A stretch of DNA of 9,570 bases from Deltaproteobacteria bacterium (GTDB lineage Bacteria > Desulfobacterota > Desulfobacteria > Desulfobacterales > ETH-SRB1): positions 1-9,570 of the forward strand of contig QMMZ01000036.1 of the NCBI GenBank assembly GCA_003647525.1, in the 5' to 3' direction. Positions 1 through 5,380 of this stretch are shown one piece after another. A program made the position numbers and the translations under genes. A model generated the notes under the pieces. That model did no database searches, was not told the DNA's origin, and saw only the letters and a list, made by a program, of their open reading frames with translations. Numbering within the stretch: position 1 is the stretch's first letter; every line of letters begins with the position of its first letter.

Positions 1-851
1 ATAATCTGTCGCGTAGTTCTTTCACTTTTACCCGCTTTTGCCATATCACCGCGGATCCATTGAAGATAGATTTCATAGATGTCAAATGCTATAAAGCCGG
101 AACTATACAGTTCGTTAATTGATTTTATGAATCCGCCGCTGATTAAATAGCGATCAAACAATCCGGAAAGAGAGCGTTTGTAAGGATTGAATGCAAAGAT
201 ATCCCTGAAATTGCCCTCTGTAAGATTAAAAAGATCAAAAAAGGGTATTTCATTGAAATGTGCTGCCATATCCGGTGATGTGAGCGATACATATTCCCGA
301 AAGGTAAGCGGCAATAAAATTTTGTCCGGATGAGCCCCTCTTCCTCTGCGGCCTGGAAGCCTCTCTATGCCCAGTCTGAGATCAGAAGCGTTTGAGCCGG
401 AAAGAATCAGAATAGAGTTGCTCAACTTTCCAAGATCAGTTAGATATTTGATTCCTCTTTGCCAATTGTTGACTGAGGTTATTTCATCCAGAAACAGAAA
501 TGCCATTTCCGGAGGGTTGGGCAATCTGTCTAAAAAATCGAAATATGACTCAATCAGTTCGATAATATCTTTATAAGAATCCAGATTATCTGTACTGTAA
601 TATACGATCTGTTCTTTCCTGATTTCAGGGTCTTTAAGTAATTTTTTGATCATAAGCTTGAGCAGTGTAGTTTTGCCCACCTGCCGCGGCCCCCGCAATG
701 TGTATATATGAAAAGAAGAGAAATCAAACTCATCCATCAAGGAGGGCCGCCATTTTAGCAATTGCTTTTGCCATTGAATGATTTTTGGGTCTTTCTCAAT
801 CAGGGACGCGTCTTGCCACCAGATATTTTGATTAATCAGATGATTTAGCAT
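1..851 (-). CDS. AAA_14/DUF4143-type ATP-binding protein, 3' end missing at window edge
   Basis: An open frame of about 283 codons starts at ATG 851-849 and runs leftward out of the window, so the C-terminus is missing. Visible motifs are a Walker A (GPRQVGKTT, residues 54-62), a Walker B (AFLFLDEI, 117-124), an SGS sensor-like motif (SGSNASDL, 151-158), an arginine-rich GRRGRG (167-172) and PLTFREY (181-187). This order is typical of the AAA_14 ATPase domain that is usually followed by DUF4143. Such proteins are commonly 400-480 residues, so roughly 60% is seen. The family is abundant in anaerobes and archaea, its biological role is poorly known, and a defence or mobile-element role is only inference. 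The start has a weak GGAA ribosome-binding site (860-863) inside a palindrome and a plausible promoter upstream. The gene is transcribed away from the AbiE locus. Confidence 0.85.
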   Translation of the reverse strand, partial: MLNHLINQNIWWQDASLIEKDPKIIQWQKQLLKWRPSLMDEFDFSSFHIYTLRGPRQVGKTTLLKLMIKKLLKDPEIRKEQIVYYSTDNLDSYKDIIELIESYFDFLDRLPNPPEMAFLFLDEITSVNNWQRGIKYLTDLGKLSNSILILSGSNASDLRLGIERLPGRRGRGAHPDKILLPLTFREYVSLTSPDMAAHFNEIPFFDLFNLTEGNFRDIFAFNPYKRSLSGLFDRYLISGGFIKSINELYSSGFIAFDIYEIYLQWIRGDMAKAGKSERTTRQI

Positions 852-852
852 G

Positions 853-871
853 TTGATATTTCCAATATCAA
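853..871. promoter_or_regulatory. Palindrome covering the AAA_14 ribosome-binding site, candidate operator
   Basis: TTGATATT-TCC-AATATCAA is a perfect inverted repeat with 8-bp arms and a 3-bp spacer, ending 2 bp before the ATG. Its core GATATT-N3-AATATC recurs at 887-901 with the centre 32 bp away, about three helical turns. The site also contains the GGAA that could serve as ribosome-binding site. Binding by a dimeric repressor is inference from geometry. Confidence 0.45.
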
Positions 872-886
872 ATTTAAGTAAAATAT

Positions 887-901
887 GATATTTTAAATAT
901 C
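887..901. promoter_or_regulatory. Second copy of the palindrome, over the -10 region
   Basis: GATATT-TTA-AATATC has the same 6-bp arms and 3-bp spacer as the core of the site at 853-871, and 13 of its 15 positions are identical to that core. It overlaps the presumed -10 element, so occupancy would block transcription. The AT-rich context makes a chance palindrome possible; the repeated arms at promoter and start codon make a paired operator more likely. Confidence 0.45.
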
Positions 902-922
902 TCTTTCAGGCACAATTGTCAA
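894..922 (-). promoter_or_regulatory. Putative sigma-70 promoter of the AAA_14 gene
   Basis: Read on the minus strand, a perfect -35 box TTGACA (922-917) is followed after 17 nt by the AT-rich hexamer TATTTA (899-894); GATATT at 15-nt spacing is an alternative -10. The start codon lies about 45 bp downstream. The -35 is strong and the -10 mediocre. The -10 region overlaps a palindrome at 887-901. Confidence 0.5.
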
Positions 923-1237
923 TAATAATTTCCCGCTTTCACCCGGGTATCCTTTACACACAAACAGGAAAGTAGTTTACACTTTTTTTGATGTGCCGCA
1001 AAAAGTCGCCCCGGTTAAATAAATGAAGTGACGATTTAACTGGGCAAGCAAAAAACGCAAAATGGTTTGAATCTTAACAATTCCCCCACTAATCCGCTTT
1101 GAACCTTTATATTTTTATGCCGTTTGTTTACCCCGCCCTGTGGAATACGAAGTCCATTCCTCTGTGGTAGGTCAGGAAGATCGTACTGGGGTGCCTTTTT
1201 GCGGCCATCACAATTTTTTCGGGTCAGAAATTTGTTG
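923..1237. other. Non-coding stretch between the AAA_14 promoter and the AbiE-side promoter
   Basis: I see no convincing gene here. A 72-codon minus-strand open frame (1036-1254) lacks any recognisable family. The only structure is an inverted repeat with 11-bp arms (1010-1020 and 1034-1044, one G-T pair, 13-nt loop). On the minus strand it is followed a few bases later by CTTTTT, so it could be a weak terminator. Together with the broken toxin gene to the right, this stretch may be the scar of an insertion or deletion, but no insertion-sequence ends or target duplications are evident. Confidence 0.4.
1010..1044 (-). terminator. Possible minus-strand hairpin terminator
   Basis: The arms CCCGGTTAAAT (1010-1020) and ATTTAACTGGG (1034-1044) pair over 11 bp with one G-T pair and a 13-nt loop. 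On the minus strand the stem is followed after GCGA by CTTTTT. The long loop and the T-run displaced from the stem make this a low-confidence call, and no real gene ends directly before it. Confidence 0.2.
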
Positions 1238-1267
1238 TTGACGATATTATACAAAACTGTATACTAT
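1238..1267 (+). promoter_or_regulatory. Strong sigma-70 promoter with embedded inverted repeat, upstream of the AbiE genes
   Basis: TTGACG (1238-1243) and TATACT (1260-1265) are each one base from consensus and are spaced 16 nt apart, giving a predicted transcription start near 1272. Between and over the boxes lies an inverted repeat, ATATTATAC (1244-1252) and GTATACTAT (1259-1267), with 8 of 9 positions paired and a 6-bp spacer. AbiEi-type antitoxins of characterised systems repress their own promoter through inverted repeats, so an autoregulatory operator is a reasonable inference. The next downstream genes are the AbiEii-like and AbiEi-like genes. Confidence 0.55.
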
Positions 1268-1281
1268 CGCAATCAAGTTAG

Positions 1282-1296
1282 CGCACCTTCGGTGCG
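1282..1296. repeat. Short GC-rich hairpin in the AbiE leader
   Basis: CGCACC (1282-1287) and GGTGCG (1291-1296) form a perfect 6-bp stem with a three-base TTC loop, about 10 nt after the predicted transcription start. No T-run follows, so it is not a standard terminator. It immediately precedes the direct repeats at 1302-1343 and may belong to the same repeated element. Confidence 0.45.
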
Positions 1297-1301
1297 GATA
1301 T

Positions 1302-1343
1302 AAGTGCCTAAAGTATATTAAAGTGAGCTAAAGTGCCTAAAGT
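1302..1343. repeat. Direct repeats of AAGTGCCTAAAGT at the broken end of the toxin gene
   Basis: Two identical 13-mers AAGTGCCTAAAGT lie at 1302-1314 and 1331-1343. A degenerate copy, AAGTGAGCTAAAGT, lies between them at 1321-1334 and overlaps the second by 4 bp. The last copy ends exactly where sequence coding for the AbiEii-like protein becomes recognisable, which marks it as a candidate rearrangement junction. An operator role is the alternative. I could not test whether the repeat occurs elsewhere in the genome. Confidence 0.6.
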
Positions 1344-1376
1344 TGCGGAACAGCATTAAGATGGGTCTATGGCGGA

Positions 1377-2123
1377 ATGAGGTTTTCGGAAGATCTCGAT
1401 TTTGTAACCGACTTGCCCAAGGAAGATTTGGAAAACATCTTAGCAGGGACATTTCAAAAAACTCAAATGGCCTGTATTGCCCAGTTTGGTCCGGGAAAAT
1501 CAGAACATCAGCGTAAAAGCGGTCGGAAAGAAGCAATCCGGATGTTTTTTATATATCGACCTGAAACTCAACGTGAAAGAATTGCTGTAAAGTTAGAGTT
1601 CGAATTTTTAGCGCCCGGCCGAAAACCGCGGTTTCAAAAATTTGTTCTGAGGGATTTGCCGTCAGTTGCAGGACTGGTCACCAGCGGAAAGCTGATAATT
1701 CCATACTCAAGCAGTATCATTTTAGCAGAAACTCCCGAGGAAATTCTGTCTGATAAAATCAGGGCTCTTTATGAAAGAAAATATCTCAAAGGGAGGGATA
1801 TTTATGATATCTGGTGGATAAAAAAACAACTAAAAGCAATCCCAACGTGGATCAAGGTCAGGGAAAAACTTGTTATGTATCAAGCTCCTTTTGTTTTGGC
1901 CAGAGAACCATCTTTCTTTCAACAGAGTGAATCCACCTCAAGCATCATAGAGGCCTTAAAAAGAGATTTGCCCAGGTTTTTGCCACAAAATATCATTGCA
2001 ATGTATCAGGAAGCAAATTTTAGCGATTTCATCGCTACCCTGAGGGAAATCATTTCAACCCTTTTAAATCAGGAGATGACCGAATATTTTAAAGATTATG
2101 AACGAAGAAAGAGCAACACTTAA
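1377..2123 (+). CDS. AbiEii-type nucleotidyltransferase toxin, 5'-truncated, probable pseudogene
   Basis: The 248-residue frame matches the AbiEii/AbiGii nucleotidyltransferase family, the toxin of type IV toxin-antitoxin systems. Visible motifs are RFSEDLDF (2-9, catalytic acidic residues), VKLEF (71-75), EEILSDKIRALYER (121-134, conserved Lys127) and RDIYDIW (140-146). The ATG at 1377 is the only in-frame start, but the preceding codons back to 1344 read CGTALRWVYGG. That is the first motif of the family (normally GGTALR followed by the RxSEDLD segment). The real protein therefore began further upstream, and its first 30-40 residues have been lost at a stop codon (1338-1340) and the direct repeats. 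No well-spaced ribosome-binding site precedes 1377. Without motif I the product should be inactive. It overlaps the AbiEi-type antitoxin gene by 26 nt. Family assignment is secure; function as encoded is doubtful. Confidence 0.85.
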   Translation: MRFSEDLDFVTDLPKEDLENILAGTFQKTQMACIAQFGPGKSEHQRKSGRKEAIRMFFIYRPETQRERIAVKLEFEFLAPGRKPRFQKFVLRDLPSVAGLVTSGKLIIPYSSSIILAETPEEILSDKIRALYERKYLKGRDIYDIWWIKKQLKAIPTWIKVREKLVMYQAPFVLAREPSFFQQSESTSSIIEALKRDLPRFLPQNIIAMYQEANFSDFIATLREIISTLLNQEMTEYFKDYERRKSNT

Positions 2124-2685
2124 GCGTTTGAAACTCCTTCCCGTGCTTTTTCGCAAGCAGGATGCAGAAAAATTGACTCCTCATGCGGGTACGTTTTTAT
2201 CACGGGCAGTTAAAAAAGGATTAATTTATCGTATTAATCGGGGAAACTATATCAATTCCTTTCTCTGCGGCCTTCCAGGCGTGGAGGAAACAGCATGTTT
2301 TTTAAAACCGCCGGCCTACATCTCCTGCGAATGGGCCTTAAATTATCATGGTGTCACTCTGCAGTCTCCCATGATATGCACTGTCGTAACCCTAAGTACC
2401 TCTGTCGGCAAGAAGCGGAATATTCAGTATCAGGGAATCACTATTGAATTTTCAAGAATTGCTCCCTCGCTTTTTTTTGGGTTTACTTACAGGGACAGGT
2501 TTTACATGGCTTCGCCTGAAAAGGCCATTCTGGACACCCTCTATTACCGCGGAATGATTCCGGTCCAGGATGAGCTGGAACTGGACAAGGTTGACTTTAA
2601 TCTCCTTTCAAAAATGGCTCGCAGATATCCTTTATCCGTCTCCCGTTCGATAGTTAATTTAAGAGATCAAGTTTCGCAGTCTTGA
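2098..2685 (+). CDS. AbiEi-type antitoxin of a type IV toxin-antitoxin system
   Basis: This 195-residue protein has the layout of AbiEi-family antitoxins. An N-terminal winged-helix-like segment (about 10-53, ending KKGLIYRINRGNY) is followed by YISCEWALNYHGV (74-86), the counterpart of the family's YlSleSALsyyG signature, and ASPEKAILDTLYYRG (138-152). AbiEi proteins bind DNA to repress their operon and counteract the AbiEii nucleotidyltransferase. The ATG at 2098 lies inside the toxin gene; AGGAG (2071-2075) is 22 nt upstream, too far for a good ribosome-binding site, so translational coupling is likely. Order is toxin then antitoxin, opposite to the classical abiEi-abiEii arrangement. The gene appears intact although its toxin partner is truncated. 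It converges on a minus-strand pseudogene only 13 bp from its stop. Confidence 0.8.
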   Translation: MNEERATLKRLKLLPVLFRKQDAEKLTPHAGTFLSRAVKKGLIYRINRGNYINSFLCGLPGVEETACFLKPPAYISCEWALNYHGVTLQSPMICTVVTLSTSVGKKRNIQYQGITIEFSRIAPSLFFGFTYRDRFYMASPEKAILDTLYYRGMIPVQDELELDKVDFNLLSKMARRYPLSVSRSIVNLRDQVSQS

Positions 2686-2698
2686 TTTCTGATCAAAG

Positions 2699-2969
2699 TC
2701 AAGGCGGTAAAGGAGCCGAATTTACTACTTCATCGTATATTGCCAGAGGTATGTTTATCTCACCGAATAGTTCTCGTAGCAATTGAAAGCGCCTGATTCG
2801 AGCAAACGCAATGAGAGGAGTTGAATTGGGTACAACTCGTAAATTCACGGCAATATCCTGTTCAAGATTTCCAGATTTTGCCTTCTCTACAAAGCGCAAC
2901 CGCCACGGTGCGGCGTAAGAACTCCGGCCATTGATCTCTTGGTATTTTAAGCGACCGGAAAGAGGGATC
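2699..2969 (-). pseudogene. Fragment of UPF0175-type antitoxin plus N-terminal half of DUF3368 PIN-like toxin
   Basis: Two frames carry remnants. From 2969 to 2862 one frame reads DPSFRSLKIPRDQW, then PEFLRRTVAVALCREGKI, then a stop. It resembles the first half of a UPF0175 antitoxin, where the GKI motif is normally followed by a helix-turn-helix-like segment. From about GTG 2848 a second frame reads VNLRVVPNSTPLIAF and continues through FQLLRELFGEINIPLAIYDEVV. This is the start of a DUF3368 PIN-like toxin (NSTPLI motif, then the iP.aVydEv motif), and it ends at a stop 2699-2701. The toxin's C-terminal half is absent here; a matching half lies at 4815-5074. GNLEQDIAV just before the toxin start resembles the acidic C-terminus of UPF0175 proteins, suggesting an internal deletion in the antitoxin. 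A continuous 90-codon frame (2699-2971) covers the toxin part. It begins 4 bp after the ATPase gene stop. Confidence 0.65.
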
Positions 2970-2973
2970 ATTG

Positions 2974-4758
2974 TTAGTTTACCTTGTTAAAACATATCCT
3001 TTCAAACCCCAAAGCCACTACAACAAACTTTTGAAGCCGCAGGTTTCCATGCTTTTGTTCAAGTTTTTTGCCGTATTCTTGCACCTGTTTTTCACCATCT
3101 TTTATCTGCTTTGTAATCTCAGGAATCCGGTACAGCTCATTTTCAGAAAGCTGCCTTGCCTGATCAGCGCTCATTCCGGCATCTTTTAGCTTTACAAATT
3201 TGAACTCAATCAAAACATCAAATACTTTGCCATATCTCTTATCGGGCCTGATAATCATGGTCAGATCGGCATAGCGGCGGTCAATCTCAGTTTCAGAATC
3301 CATAATATAGATAATATCGTTGTAAAGCAGGGTCAGAAAAGCGGTCTTTAATGTCAGTTCATTTGCCCATCTGTAATCCCTGTTATGAAAAACCTTAAAA
3401 TATCTCTTCTCCATGAACCTGCACAGAGGAGCCATATCCCCTTTCTGATACACCAGTTCTGCAGCATCCCTGCCATCATCTCTGTCTTCTGGTTCCGGCA
3501 GAAGCATTTTCTGAATCCGCTCCACATAAAGGCTTTTCATAACCAGGTTGGGAACTTTTAAGATAATCTTCAGATCTTCAGTGTCACCGGCAATGGTTAA
3601 TACCCCGAAATAATAGAGAAAAGAGACCAGAAATGTATTGTCCTTAGATTTGTCCGTCAACATATCCCTGATACCAAAACGATCTTCAATATCTGATATG
3701 ACAACTTCTTGATCTTTTTGCACCAGATTCATTAAAAGATCTCTTCCCCTGGAAATTTGAGCAATATACTCCAGCTTTGATTCATCCACGGCAAGGTTTG
3801 AATCCAGCATTTTTCTCGGATAGCTGCATGTTTTTTCAAACTGTTCAAAAAAATATAAGCAAAGAGTTGGATTATAAATATGCTCATTTGCTGCATGGGA
3901 AAAAGTATAGCCGTTATAATATGTCTGCATCAAAGTTACAGCTTCCTGAATTTTCTCCTTTTCAAAACCACATTTATCAACAATTTCTTTGATTACATCC
4001 TCAATTTCATTCCGCTTAAACCCGCACAGATCATTAAACTCAGGCTCAAAATAGATATTTTTTGCAATATTATACCCGCTTGTAATATCGCTCATAACAA
4101 CAGGCGAAACCCCTGTTATAAAGACTCTGTCAAACATGGAACCGGAAGTTAAGGATTTTACAGCCTTGAAAAAAGTTCTTAAGGGGCCTTCGTCATGCAC
4201 AAGAGCTTCATATCTCTTTCCTGTGCTCTGTACTCCCATCATCACTGTATTGGCAAAATTATCATACTCATCTATGAGCAGATAAACCGGGTATGGGGTC
4301 ATGCGGACTGCGCTTACCAGAGAATTTAATGAATATAATGCATTCTCATAATTTATTTTTATTTCAGGCAAATCATAACCTTTATATTTATAAAAACTGT
4401 AAAACCCTTCTATGCCGGCATTAATATGATCGAAGAGAGCCTTTTTTACCTCTTCAGCGCTTCCAGTTGGATCAACGCAGGAAAAATCAAATTTTAAAAT
4501 AAAATATGAGTTGCGCAGATCTGTGGGATTCTTTCCGATTCTAAGCCCGCCAAAAATCGCTTCGAATTCGTCCTTTTTTGCCACATCATAATAATTTTCC
4601 AGCATTGAAAGCACAAGACTCTTCCCAAAGCGCCTGGGACGAATAAAAAGCTGAGATTTTGTATTCTCAAGCAAGGGGATTTTATCTGTTCTGTCACAAT
4701 AAAAATATCCCTCTGTGATAAGACTTTTAAAATCAGATATACCGTATGGAAATTTCAT
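2974..4758 (-). CDS. AAA-ATPase-like / PD-(D/E)XK nuclease-like protein (AAA-ATPase_like + PDDEXK_9, formerly DUF1703)
   Basis: The 594-residue protein starts MKFPYGISDF, the usual start of this family. ATG 4758 has a good ribosome-binding site, AAGGA at 4766-4770 with 7-nt spacing. An in-frame ATG at 4818 would add 20 residues but lies in toxin-derived sequence and has no clear site. Motifs are a Walker A variant RPRRFGKSLVL (about 40-50), Walker B VYLLIDEYDN (158-167), ITGVSP (214-219), and C-terminal nuclease-like residues RRYADL (Asp498) and IEFK (517-520). Length is normal for the family, which is expanded in anaerobes and whose function is not established. A nucleic-acid role linked to mobility or defence is inference. 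It is flanked on both sides by fragments of one toxin-antitoxin operon. Part of a second copy lies at 5178-5292. Confidence 0.88.
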   Translation of the reverse strand: MKFPYGISDFKSLITEGYFYCDRTDKIPLLENTKSQLFIRPRRFGKSLVLSMLENYYDVAKKDEFEAIFGGLRIGKNPTDLRNSYFILKFDFSCVDPTGSAEEVKKALFDHINAGIEGFYSFYKYKGYDLPEIKINYENALYSLNSLVSAVRMTPYPVYLLIDEYDNFANTVMMGVQSTGKRYEALVHDEGPLRTFFKAVKSLTSGSMFDRVFITGVSPVVMSDITSGYNIAKNIYFEPEFNDLCGFKRNEIEDVIKEIVDKCGFEKEKIQEAVTLMQTYYNGYTFSHAANEHIYNPTLCLYFFEQFEKTCSYPRKMLDSNLAVDESKLEYIAQISRGRDLLMNLVQKDQEVVISDIEDRFGIRDMLTDKSKDNTFLVSFLYYFGVLTIAGDTEDLKIILKVPNLVMKSLYVERIQKMLLPEPEDRDDGRDAAELVYQKGDMAPLCRFMEKRYFKVFHNRDYRWANELTLKTAFLTLLYNDIIYIMDSETEIDRRYADLTMIIRPDKRYGKVFDVLIEFKFVKLKDAGMSADQARQLSENELYRIPEITKQIKDGEKQVQEYGKKLEQKHGNLRLQKFVVVALGFERICFNKVN

Positions 4759-4814
4759 TAGAGAATCCTTCCGCTCTACATGATTATCAGGGTTATTCAG
4801 GACGGCCTCCGGCA

Positions 4815-5123
4815 TCATGATACTTGTTCAAGTATCTTTACGTATTCTTCTTTACGCAATCGGAACCCTTGTGCCAGTAATTCATCAATGGCGTCTTATC
4901 CGTAGGATGACCGTGATAGTAACGCAGCAGGATACCGATCGTCACTGTAAACATAATTCCAACGGACTTGGCGATATTACGGCCGTCGCTATCATCCAGC
5001 AACACCAGATCAGCGCCGATTTCCTTAGCCAGTGCAATTGCCTCGGCTTCACCAGCATCAAGCGAGATTCTCAAACCGGAAAGCGGAATCCGGTAATTCT
5101 ATCTTGAGTACAGTCTGTGCCAT
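4815..5123 (-). pseudogene. Fused remnant: UPF0175-type antitoxin N-terminus joined to DUF3368 toxin C-terminus
   Basis: ATG 5123 has a strong ribosome-binding site (GGAGG at 5133-5137, 9-nt spacing) and opens MAQTVLKIELPDSAFR, a typical UPF0175 antitoxin start. The frame then stops at 5058 after 21 codons. In another frame, from about 5074, the sequence reads RISLDAGEAEAIALAK, then GADLVLLDDSDGRNIA and GIMFTVTIGILLR. This is the C-terminal half of a DUF3368 PIN-like toxin, with the GEAEAI and LDD..GR motifs. Near the end a frameshift occurs. One frame stops at 4838, while the canonical tail LAQGFRLRKEEYVKILEQVS lies in another frame and stops at TGA 4817-4815. Antitoxin residues after about 16 and the whole toxin N-terminus are missing here but appear at 2699-2969. 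The 78-codon frame at 4838-5074, with TTG as its only start, covers the toxin piece and is unlikely to be functional. Confidence 0.7.
5058..5123 (-). CDS. 21-codon truncated antitoxin reading frame with strong ribosome-binding site
   Basis: This is the only part of the fused remnant that retains its own start signals: GGAGG (5133-5137), ATG at 5123, and codons for MAQTVLKIELPDSAFR before the junction, then a few out-of-family residues and TGA at 5060-5058. It may still be translated into a short peptide if a promoter remains upstream. A weak candidate (TTGTTG, 17 nt, TATTTT) is visible before it. No function is proposed; it is probably a relic. Confidence 0.35.
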   Translation of the reverse strand: MAQTVLKIELPDSAFRFENLA

Positions 5124-5177
5124 GACTTTTTTCCTCCAGGAATTAGAGTATTCTTCCTAAAAATACATCCAGCCATA

Positions 5178-5292
5178 AAAATCAACAAATTTTATATTTA
5201 TAAAAATCATAAAATTCTTCAATACAACCATTAATATGATTAAACAGAGCCTTTTTCACCTCAGAGAATCCTCCAGCTCTACATGATTATCA
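5178..5292 (-). pseudogene. Remnant of a second copy of the AAA-ATPase/PDDEXK_9 gene
   Basis: Bases 5191-5262 align without gaps to 4381-4452 of the intact ATPase gene. Shared blocks include TTTATATTTATAAAAA and TTAATATGAT, with 58 of 72 positions identical by my count. The segment encodes the counterpart of EEVKKALFDHINAGIEGFY. Immediately adjoining, 5264-5292 matches the 5' leader of the intact gene (4761-4789) with about three differences over the block, including GAGAATCCT and GCTCTACATGATTATCA. The start codon and the segment of roughly 300 bp carrying Walker A are deleted between the two blocks. The differences show an old, diverged paralogue rather than a recent duplication. Weak similarity may extend left to about 5178. 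Confidence 0.75.
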
Positions 5293-5380
5293 AATTTTGT
5301 AACTATTCGGGTAGGCACAGAGAGGCAAAGGGACAGATTTGAACGGGGTTAGGGGATGTTACGAGGAACCAGAGAAAATA

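Noticed and set aside
367..576. Plus-strand 69-codon frame inside the AAA_14 gene
   Set aside because: It is antisense to a gene with clear Walker motifs and has no protein features of its own.
1036..1254. 72-codon minus-strand open frame in the long intergenic region
   Set aside because: No recognisable family, unusual composition, no ribosome-binding site, and its 3' end lies inside an inverted repeat; most likely chance.
2680..2701. Inverted repeat CTTGAT/ATCAAAG between the convergent antitoxin gene and toxin fragment as a bidirectional terminator
   Set aside because: The stem is only six pairs with a bulge and there is no T-run on either strand.
2971..3189. Plus-strand hydrophobic 72-codon frame opposite the ATPase 3' end
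   Set aside because: A shadow of the ATPase gene; the apparent hydrophobic stretch reflects complementary Lys/Glu-rich codons.
4817..5107. Plus-strand 96-codon frame opposite the toxin remnant
   Set aside because: The minus strand carries clear DUF3368 motifs in the same stretch; the plus frame has none.
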